A DNA stretch of 12,202 bases, taken from contig MELN01000050.1 in the NCBI GenBank assembly GCA_001768675.1, positions 1 through 12,202 on the forward strand, given 5' to 3'. The position numbers and the translations under genes were made by a program. Source of the stretch: Actinobacteria bacterium RBG_16_64_13. Lineage in GTDB: Bacteria > Actinomycetota > Thermoleophilia > RBG-16-64-13. The number at the start of each line of letters is the position of its first letter. Within the stretch, counting starts at the first letter, position 1. Below the pieces are notes generated by a model. That model saw only the letters and a program-made list of their open reading frames with translations, ran no database searches and was not told the DNA's origin. Of the stretch, positions 4,541 to 10,329 are shown piece by piece.

Positions 4541-6700
4541 ATGAACGACTCCGACGACTCGACCCGATGCACGCGGACCGTGCTTTCCATCGGCAAGATG
4601 GACTGCCCCACCGAAGAGGCCATGATTCGCGGCAAGCTCACGGGTATGGCAGGTATCGAGGGTCTGGACTTCAACCTCATGCAGCGACGGCTCACCCTCA
4701 CCCATCGACCGGCGGCGCTCGGAGTGGCGCTCAAGGCTCTCAAATCACTCGGTCTTGAGGCTGTGGTGGACGCAGGCTCTGGCGACCGAGAGAGCGTGAC
4801 TCACGGCCCCACCGTCTCGCGCCACACCTGGGCCCTGCTGGTGGTCGCAGCCTTTGCCGCCATTGCCGCGGAGGTAGTCGATCTTGCCGCTCCGGGCAGC
4901 AAGTGGCTGGTGATCGGCCTCAGCCTCTTCGCGGTCGGAGCCGGCGGACTCAAGACGTACTGGAAGGGAGTCATCGCCCTCAAGCATCGTCGCCTCAACA
5001 TCAACGCCCTCATGTCGGTCGCCGTCACTGGAGCTATGGCCATCGGCGAGTGGCCGGAGGCTGCCATGGTCATGGTCCTCTTCGCCCTCGCTGAGGTGAT
5101 CGAGTCCCTGTCTCTAGACCGGGCGCGCCACGCCATCCGCGGGTTGATGGCCATGGCCCCCGAGAGGGCCACGATAAAGGCAGAAGACGGTACCTGGACT
5201 GAGGCCCTGGCCAAGGATGTGCAGGTCGGATCTCTGGTCAGGCTGGTCCCTGGTGAGCGCATTGCTCTTGACGGCACCATCAGCTATGGCAACTCTACCG
5301 TGAACCAGGCTCCCATAACTGGGGAGAGCATGCCCATCGAGAAAGGGCCTGGGGACCAGGTCTTTGCCGGTACCATCAACGGGGCGGGCTCCTTCGAGTA
5401 CCAGGTGACCAAGCCCGCGAGCGACTCCACCCTGGCCCGGATCATCCACGCGGTGGAGGAAGCCCAGAGCAGCCGTGCTCCCACTCAGCGTTTTGTAGAT
5501 CGGTTTGCGCGCGTCTACACTCCGGCCATTTTCGCGCTTGCGGTGCTGGTGGCGTTGGTTCCTCCCCTGGCCTTCGGCCAGCCGTTCCTTCCCTGGATCT
5601 ATCGGGCGCTGGTACTTCTCGTCATCGGCTGTCCCTGCGCGCTCGTCATTTCGACCCCGGTGACGGTGGTGAGCGGGCTCGCTTCGGCAGCCCGTCGCGG
5701 CATCCTCATCAAGGGCGGCGCTTACCTGGAGGAGGGCCGAAGACTCAAACTGGTCGCCTTTGACAAAACGGGCACCATCACCAGAGGAGAGCCGGCGGTC
5801 ACTGATTTCTTGCCCCAATCAGGCCAGGAGGCCTTACAGACGCTCACGTGGGCTGCCGGTCTTGCTGCGCGCTCCGATCATCCCTTGTCTCGTGCGATCT
5901 CGACCTATGCCGAGCAGAAGGCAATCTCCCCGGTCGAACTCACCGAATTCGCGGCGCTGCCGGGCCGAGGGACCAAGGGACGCCTGAATGGGGACTGGTT
6001 CTACCTGGGCAGCCATCGTCTCATCGAGGATCTGAACCTATGCCATCCGGACCTTGAGGCGCAACTCGACGCCCTGGAGCGTCAAGGCAAGTCTGCGGTC
6101 ATCCTCGCCACCGACCGGCGGGTCCTTGCCGTTCTGGGGATCGCGGACATGGTGCGGGAAAACAGTAGGAGCGCCATCGCCGAACTGCACACGCTTGGGG
6201 TTCGGACCGTTATGCTGAGCGGTGACAACCAGCAGACGGCGTCAGCCATCGCTGCTCAGGTCGGCATCGACGACGCCCGCGGGGGTCTCCTCCCGGAGGA
6301 GAAGCTCGTGGCCGTCGGCGATCTGGTCGAAGAGTACGGAGAGGTGGGAATGGCGGGGGATGGGATCAATGACGCGCCCGCGCTCGCCGCCGCGAACATC
6401 GGCTTCGCCATGGGAGTAGCCGGCTCAGATACCGCCCTCGAAACGGCCGATGTCGCCCTCATGGACGACGACCTGCGCAAGTTGCCCATGTTCATTCGCT
6501 TGAGCCGCCTCGCGGTGGGCATCTTGACCCAGAACATCGGCCTGGCTCTGGGCATCAAGGCAGTCTTTCTGGGACTCGCACTCGCCGGAGAGGCCACGCT
6601 GTGGATGGCTGTTCTGGCCGACATGGGAGCCAGTCTCTTGGTGATCTTCAACGGTCTTCGCCTGTTGAGAGCCAAGACCCCGTATTGTCTGGCCTCCTAG
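4541..6700 (+). CDS. cadA: Zn(II)/Cd(II)/Pb(II)-exporting P1B-type ATPase
   Basis: A 719-residue heavy-metal efflux pump of the P1B-2 (CadA/ZntA) group in the cytoplasmic membrane. An N-terminal HMA-like domain (about 12-75) carries MDCPTEE (20-26). Paired membrane helices begin near 97. The actuator has TGES (260-263), the metal-binding helix has C364-P-C366, the phosphorylation site is D408-KTGT, the nucleotide domain has H447-P, and the hinge is GDGINDAP with D607 and D611. K673 (GIKAVF) and D694 (LADMGAS) in the last two helices lie 21 residues apart, as do the K693/D714 metal-selectivity residues of E. coli ZntA. This argues for divalent Zn/Cd/Pb and against Cu(I). Length is typical and no residue is missing. 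The start ATG at 4541 has AAAGAAG nearby. Expression is expected to follow the metal-bound MerR protein from the 19-bp-spacer promoter. Its TAG overlaps the stop of the convergent SHOCT gene. Confidence 0.95.
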   Translation: MNDSDDSTRCTRTVLSIGKMDCPTEEAMIRGKLTGMAGIEGLDFNLMQRRLTLTHRPAALGVALKALKSLGLEAVVDAGSGDRESVTHGPTVSRHTWALLVVAAFAAIAAEVVDLAAPGSKWLVIGLSLFAVGAGGLKTYWKGVIALKHRRLNINALMSVAVTGAMAIGEWPEAAMVMVLFALAEVIESLSLDRARHAIRGLMAMAPERATIKAEDGTWTEALAKDVQVGSLVRLVPGERIALDGTISYGNSTVNQAPITGESMPIEKGPGDQVFAGTINGAGSFEYQVTKPASDSTLARIIHAVEEAQSSRAPTQRFVDRFARVYTPAIFALAVLVALVPPLAFGQPFLPWIYRALVLLVIGCPCALVISTPVTVVSGLASAARRGILIKGGAYLEEGRRLKLVAFDKTGTITRGEPAVTDFLPQSGQEALQTLTWAAGLAARSDHPLSRAISTYAEQKAISPVELTEFAALPGRGTKGRLNGDWFYLGSHRLIEDLNLCHPDLEAQLDALERQGKSAVILATDRRVLAVLGIADMVRENSRSAIAELHTLGVRTVMLSGDNQQTASAIAAQVGIDDARGGLLPEEKLVAVGDLVEEYGEVGMAGDGINDAPALAAANIGFAMGVAGSDTALETADVALMDDDLRKLPMFIRLSRLAVGILTQNIGLALGIKAVFLGLALAGEATLWMAVLADMGASLLVIFNGLRLLRAKTPYCLAS

Positions 6701-6966
6701 CCCCCGAGAAGGTCCTGCTTGCGTTGCAGGAACTCTTCCCGCTGGATCTCTCCGCGCGCGTAGCGCTCCTCCAGTACCTGCAGCGCCCTTCCGCTATTAG
6801 GACCGGACACAGGCTGCGGAGGCGAGCCTGGCTGAACCTGGTCATGTCTCGTCAACCCCCTGACCAGAAGGACGATCCCGACCACGATCAAGGCCAGCAC
6901 CGCGAGCATGACCACCAACATGACCACTTCGCCTGCGCCCCAACCATTATCCCAACCCCACATCAT
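6697..6966 (-). CDS. Small SHOCT-domain membrane protein
   Basis: An 89-residue protein. The frame is open further upstream, but ATG 6966 is chosen because GGAGGGAG lies 7 nt before it and the peptide then begins MMWGWDNGWGAG, a common opening for such proteins. One strong membrane helix follows (about 14-35, VVMLVVMLAVLALIVVGIVL), then a flexible P/G/S/N-rich linker. It ends with a C-terminal SHOCT motif, RALQVLEERYARGEIQREEF plus LQRKQDLL. SHOCT motifs are short helical tails thought to mediate oligomerisation or protein contacts; their biochemical role is not established. Similar genes often sit beside heavy-metal ATPases. It converges on the ATPase and shares the palindromic CTAG at 6697-6700 as both stop codons. 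It is probably co-transcribed with the upstream 85-residue protein (gap 71 bp). Confidence 0.8.
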   Translation of the reverse strand: MMWGWDNGWGAGEVVMLVVMLAVLALIVVGIVLLVRGLTRHDQVQPGSPPQPVSGPNSGRALQVLEERYARGEIQREEFLQRKQDLLGG

Positions 6967-7037
6967 GATATTTCTCCCTCCGGCTGATCTGGTGTCTTTG
7001 CCCGTGTTTTCGAGCCAGGCACTGTCTATGTTCAGGA

Positions 7038-7295
7038 TTACCCCAGAGCCCAGGGATCCTGGCTCGCACTCAAATCGGCGTTCGCTTCGAAAAGGAGTTC
7101 CTCCCGTTGATCCGCGTCCAACGAGTCCAGCCACTCAAGAACCTCGGAGCTCTTGCAGTCCGGTCCGTAGTGACCACACATGTCGTCGGTGATCACCTCG
7201 CGCACTCTTACGAGATCGGTGTCCTTCCAAGGACCGCCGGGCAAATACTTGAGCGCTTCTTCGATGACTTTTTCGTACTGATGCGGGCGCATCAT
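7038..7295 (-). CDS. Hypothetical 85-residue soluble protein with C-x-H-x4-C motif
   Basis: I do not recognise this protein. It starts at one of two tandem ATG codons (7295 or 7292), with GGAAGGG about 8 nt upstream. The sequence is acidic and helical: YEKVIEEALKYL (7-18), LVRVREVI (28-35), then D38-D-M-C40-G-H42-YGPD-C47, then EVLEWLDSLDADQREELLFEA (51-71). The C-x-H-x4-C cluster could bind a metal or form a disulfide. There is no signal peptide or membrane helix, so it should be cytoplasmic. The coding character is good: G/C-rich third positions and acidic helices with no low-complexity shadow look. It lies just upstream of the SHOCT gene on the same strand, in a metal-resistance neighbourhood, which hints at but does not prove a metal-linked role. 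Confidence 0.6.
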   Translation of the reverse strand: MMRPHQYEKVIEEALKYLPGGPWKDTDLVRVREVITDDMCGHYGPDCKSSEVLEWLDSLDADQREELLFEANADLSASQDPWALG

Positions 7296-7410
7296 CTTGC
7301 CATCCCTTCCGCCACGAGTGAGCTTGTACCCTGGTTAGTTACCCGGCGCGTTCGTGCAAGAAACAAGGGTCAAATCCTTTCCTGCTACTCTAGGAAGGCC
7401 CCTCCGAAAA

Positions 7411-7477
7411 GCGGAGCCTCGCCGTGAGAGGGAATCAGGCATCCCAGCACCCGCGGGCTCTCACTCCTGCTCTCCGC
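7411..7477. other. Nested inverted repeats, possible structured RNA element
   Basis: GCGGAG (7411-7416) pairs with CTCCGC (7472-7477). Seven bases further in on each side, GTGAGAG (7424-7430) pairs with CTCTCAC (7458-7464). Within the 27-nt apical part GGGA (7430-7433) can pair with TCCC (7442-7445). Just 5', CTCCG-AAAAG-CGGAG (7402-7416) is a competing hairpin using the same bases, so the two folds exclude each other. It could act as a leader or terminator for the leftward gene, as an RNA, or be a remnant of a repeat. It is not a tRNA: there is no GTTCGA loop. Confidence 0.35.
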
Positions 7478-7517
7478 GCGAGGGGAACTGGCCCCCGAAC
7501 TGGCGTGCACTTCACGA

Positions 7518-7568
7518 AACGTAATGCGGACCAAGAACGTTGACCGAAGCGAGGCTGTCTTGTAGCAT
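7518..7568 (+). promoter_or_regulatory. Promoter with paired operator upstream of the MerR-TetR regulator
   Basis: The core promoter is TTGACC (7540-7545), 17 bp, then TAGCAT (7563-7568) with an extended TG two bases before it. The sequence AACGTAA (7518-7524), 11 nt, then AACGTTGAC (7536-7544) overlaps the -35. The same two blocks at the same spacing occur before the transporter gene at 8628-8654. This points to autoregulation by the encoded regulator. Confidence 0.65.
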
Positions 7569-7654
7569 GGCTCAAGGCCCGGGGGCCACGGTAACCACGT
7601 GTGGCCGACCGCCGGACGTGAGTCGTCAAGGAGGGAGGAAGCATCGCCGAGGCT

Positions 7655-8578
7655 TTGACAACATCCGCTCTCGAGAAGAGGACCGGTGTCCCTCGCACCG
7701 CGATCTACTTCTATATCCGCAGGGGCCTTCTGCCGGCTCCGCAGAAGACGGCCACCGGGCGCTCGCTCTACGGCGAAGCCCACGTGGATCTTCTACGGAA
7801 GATCGGCGAACTCAAGCGAGGGGGCCGTTCGCTCGTCGAGATCAAGCGTGCGTTGGAGAAAGACCTGGCCCGAGGCCGCGAAAGCGAGTTAGATCTCGCT
7901 ACGCTGGAGAGCGCCCGCGTCCGCGCTGCGATCATCGAAGTCGCGACTGAGCAGTTTGCGTCCAAGGGATACAAGGGAACCCACGTGCTTTCGATCATCC
8001 AGAAACTGGGGATCAATCCGCATATCTTCTACCGTCACTTTCCTAGCAAACTGGAGCTTCTGGCGGAGTGCTTCAAGAGCTCCACTCCCTTGCCCATCGT
8101 TGCTGCCGACCGGCAGAGACTGCCGTCTCACGACCCGGGCGAGAACGTGTTGCGGGGCCTGACGAACGACTATCCGTGGCACCGCCTTAGTGCGGTTCTT
8201 TCGGGGGCCATTCGGTCCGAAGGATTGCAGGACCGCCCCGCTCAGTACCGGCTCGCCGAGACGTGGGACGCCATCATCGTCAACATCCTGGAGGATTTCC
8301 AGAGCGTCCGGGCCGCTGGTTCCCCGGCCCCCCCGGTGTCGGACGAACTGATAGCCTACAGCCTGATAGGCGCCCACCGCAGCGCGAGCATAAGGGCGTC
8401 GTGGGACGACAAGTTCAAGGGCCCCGATCTGTTGAAAGCGCATCTCTTCGTATTTTTCGCGCTGCTGGCCGCGGTGAGCGGAGAGGTGGACATATACTCC
8501 CGAGTGGCCCGGTATGAGGGCCTCATCGAGGAACTAACGGCGGGCAAGCCGGATCTGCCGCCTGCCCTCGAAATCTAG
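7655..8578 (+). CDS. MerR-type HTH / TetR fusion transcriptional regulator
   Basis: A cytoplasmic regulator of 307 residues that joins two DNA-binding families. Residues 1-65 are a MerR-like winged helix: SALEKRTGVPRTAIYFYIRR then GLLP (4-27), LYGEAHVDLLRKI and LKRGGRSLVEIKRAL. A linker leads to a TetR_N domain at about 88-140: RVRAAIIEVATEQFASKGYK, then THVLSIIQKLGINPHIFYRH and FPSKLELLAECF. Residues 140-307 form an all-helical TetR ligand/dimer domain with no recognised ligand signature. The TTG at 7655 has no well-spaced ribosome site, whereas AAGGAGG (7628-7634) is 8 nt before an ATC at 7643 in the same frame (would add IAEA), so the true start may be that ATC. TetR domains usually repress on small-molecule release. 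The shared promoter motif suggests it controls itself and the downstream ABC importer, 284 bp away. Ligand unknown; a metabolite imported by the transporter is a reasonable guess. Confidence 0.88.
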   Translation: MTTSALEKRTGVPRTAIYFYIRRGLLPAPQKTATGRSLYGEAHVDLLRKIGELKRGGRSLVEIKRALEKDLARGRESELDLATLESARVRAAIIEVATEQFASKGYKGTHVLSIIQKLGINPHIFYRHFPSKLELLAECFKSSTPLPIVAADRQRLPSHDPGENVLRGLTNDYPWHRLSAVLSGAIRSEGLQDRPAQYRLAETWDAIIVNILEDFQSVRAAGSPAPPVSDELIAYSLIGAHRSASIRASWDDKFKGPDLLKAHLFVFFALLAAVSGEVDIYSRVARYEGLIEELTAGKPDLPPALEI

Positions 8579-8627
8579 CCTATTTCCCCGGAGCTCTACT
8601 CAACGTCGCCGAGCCCTTGGTACACAT

Positions 8628-8678
8628 AACGTAACCGCGTTAAATAACGTTGACACGCCGCGAACCATCTTGTAGGAT
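8628..8678 (+). promoter_or_regulatory. Promoter with paired operator upstream of the ABC importer
   Basis: TTGACA (8650-8655), 17 bp, then TAGGAT (8673-8678) with an extended TG is a near-consensus promoter. AACGTAA (8628-8634), 11 nt, then AACGTTGAC (8646-8654) matches the regulator promoter, as does the block TCTTGTAG-N-ATGG across the -10. An added CGTT (8638-8641) makes inverted pairs with both AACG elements. The leader (about 8685-8862) is long, with a second partial copy of the motif (8710-8735) and a GAGCG-AG-CGCTC palindrome (8799-8810). I see no gene in 8579-8862. Confidence 0.7.
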
Positions 8679-8862
8679 GGCGGCCACATCGAGTTGGAGG
8701 ACGGGACGCACGTAACCGGGCAATGCGGAGACGTTCTCAAGATCGGGGTGAGCCTCTGAATGCTCTCAACACCAGAATAGCAGTAGAATCCTCGTATAGA
8801 GCGAGCGCTCCATCTATGATAATGTTACTGTTAGGCGAGATGTACTCCTTGAGGGGGTTTCA

Positions 8863-10239
8863 GTGAGCGATCAGCACAGGGAAACGAACGAGAACGATAT
8901 CCAGACCGGTTCGTTGTTCGCCGAGAGTGTCAGCCGCAGGCAGTTCCTCAAGCTGGCCGCTCTGGCGGGGGCCACACTGGGAGTAGGCGGAGGGCTGGCA
9001 AGCCTCGTGGGCGGGTGCGGGACCGAGGAAGCCGCATCAACAACTACAGCGCCGGCGGACGGCGTCACAACCACGCTGGGAGCGACGACGACCGTCAGCA
9101 GCGGCCCCTCCGCTCCCGCGGTGATCAAGATCGGCAACCTGACCGACTTTGCCATTCCCCCGCTGGTGAATTCCCGGAAAGCCCTGGAGGCTGTTGTCGA
9201 GGGAATCAACTCCGATGGCGGTTGGGACGTAGGCGGCCAGAACTACACGCTTGAGCTAATCAGCTACGACACCAAGTCGGATCCCAACACCGCTCGCTCG
9301 GCGGTCGAGCGCCTCATCAGCCAGGACAAGGTCAACGTCATCTTCGGCGATATGACCGCGTCCAACTGGGCCAGCGAGACGGAGGCCGCCAAGGTCCTCG
9401 CTCTGGTCGGCACCCCGCTGACCGACGTCTACAAGCCCGAGTACAAGTACACGTACGTCACCAGCAAGCTGCCGACCGAGGCTGCCGCGCGGCTGGGGTA
9501 CTTGCCGACCTACATTGGCAAGCCCATCAACAAGTACGTGCTCATCTTCCCCGATGATCCGCCTGGCCAGAACCAGATGAAAGACGTGGTCGGCACACTG
9601 ACGGCTCTGGGGGCTAACTTCGAGTCGGTCACCTTCGCGGCCAGTACCACCGACTTCAGCGCCGTTGCGACCAAGGCGCTGTCGATCAACGGCGACTGCG
9701 TCATCATCGGGGGCAGCCCCGTGATGTTCGGCCAGATGTACCGGGCACTCGCCGCGGCCGGCTCCAAGGCATTCGTGACCATAACCGCGGAAGTTTCGCT
9801 TGGGGAGCTCAACACTCTTATCCCAATCACCGAACTCGATGGGACCGTGGTCGGCCTCATGAGTTGGGACACCGCGACCCCCAACCCGGTGTGCCAGGAA
9901 GTGGTCGATTACTACGCCAAGAAGTACGGTAAGTGGGACGACCCGAGCTTCGACATCGACATCTTCTACTCGTTCAAAGCGGCCCTCTTCGCCGCCGGCG
10001 CGCTCGATAACGACAAGATGGCCGAAGCTCTCGGCGGGGGACTCGAGTTCGACGGACCGCATGGCAAGTCCAAGATGATCCCGCGGGCGGATGCCGGAGT
10101 AGCCGACCGGACCGTGTGCTTGATCATGGAATACTCGGACGCCACTCTCATGGGCGGCGAGGCCACCAACTATAAGACTATTCCTCTTGACCAAGTCGAG
10201 AGCTACGTTCTTACCGCGTGGGCGGCCAGGAAACCCTGA
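8863..10239 (+). CDS. Tat-exported lipoprotein substrate-binding protein of a branched-chain-type (HAAT) ABC importer
   Basis: A 458-residue periplasmic-type binding protein anchored outside the membrane. It starts at GTG 8863 with GAGGGGG five bases upstream. The signal is S-R25-R26-QFLK, a twin-arginine motif. Then comes a hydrophobic stretch and the lipobox VGGC with lipidated C52, so it is folded before export. A Thr/Ala/Ser-rich linker (about 55-85) follows. The mature domain has the LivJ/LivK type-I fold: IKIGNLTDF, AVVEGINSDGGW (counterpart of the usual NADRGG), YDTKSDPNTARSAVERLI, KVNVIFGDMTAS (ligand loop) and GQNQMKDVVGTLTALGANFE between the lobes. Family members bind branched-chain amino acids, amides, urea or aromatic acids. 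The pocket cannot be assigned here. It is the first gene of the importer operon, after a long leader with a promoter resembling the regulator's; a strong hairpin separates it from the permease. Confidence 0.9.
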   Translation: MSDQHRETNENDIQTGSLFAESVSRRQFLKLAALAGATLGVGGGLASLVGGCGTEEAASTTTAPADGVTTTLGATTTVSSGPSAPAVIKIGNLTDFAIPPLVNSRKALEAVVEGINSDGGWDVGGQNYTLELISYDTKSDPNTARSAVERLISQDKVNVIFGDMTASNWASETEAAKVLALVGTPLTDVYKPEYKYTYVTSKLPTEAAARLGYLPTYIGKPINKYVLIFPDDPPGQNQMKDVVGTLTALGANFESVTFAASTTDFSAVATKALSINGDCVIIGGSPVMFGQMYRALAAAGSKAFVTITAEVSLGELNTLIPITELDGTVVGLMSWDTATPNPVCQEVVDYYAKKYGKWDDPSFDIDIFYSFKAALFAAGALDNDKMAEALGGGLEFDGPHGKSKMIPRADAGVADRTVCLIMEYSDATLMGGEATNYKTIPLDQVESYVLTAWAARKP

Positions 10240-10268
10240 CCGAGCGAGATTCGAGCTAACTGAGACGC

Positions 10269-10303
10269 GTCCCTGGGGCCCGGCCCGGCCGGGCCCCAGG
10301 GAC
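10269..10303 (+). terminator. Strong G+C hairpin between binding-protein and permease genes
   Basis: A perfect 15-bp inverted repeat (arms 10269-10283 and 10289-10303, starting GTCCCTGGGG) encloses a 5-nt CCCGG loop. No T-run follows, so it is more likely a partial attenuator or an RNA-stabilising end that keeps the binding-protein message more abundant than the permease message than a full terminator. Such hairpins are common after binding-protein genes of ABC operons. Confidence 0.65.
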
Positions 10304-10329
10304 CGCTATCGCTGGACTGGGATGAGGCA

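Larger units (their letters stand above)
7296..7654. other. Intergenic region between divergent genes; structured segment plus regulator promoter
   Basis: This 359-bp region has no convincing gene. It holds a nested inverted-repeat segment (7411-7477), the regulator promoter (7518-7568), and a leader hairpin GGCCAC (7584-7589)/GTGGCC (7601-7606) before the regulator's ribosome site. I found no clear promoter for the leftward 85-residue gene. Confidence 0.6.

Noticed and set aside
7369..7390. Promoter for the leftward 85-residue gene using TTGACC on the minus strand
   Set aside because: No acceptable -10 is found at 16-19 bp from it.
7411..7477. tRNA gene, including tRNA-Sec
   Set aside because: The acceptor-like pairing is interrupted and there is no GTTCGA loop, no proper anticodon arm and no CCA end.
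7424..7500. Cobalamin-type riboswitch (GGGAATCAGG and CCCGC-like bits)
   Set aside because: Only fragments resemble the consensus; the conserved core boxes and a B12-related gene are absent.
8677..8715. Twelve-codon leader peptide starting at ATG 8677
   Set aside because: The ATG overlaps the -10 hexamer, so it would not be transcribed from the promoter seen.
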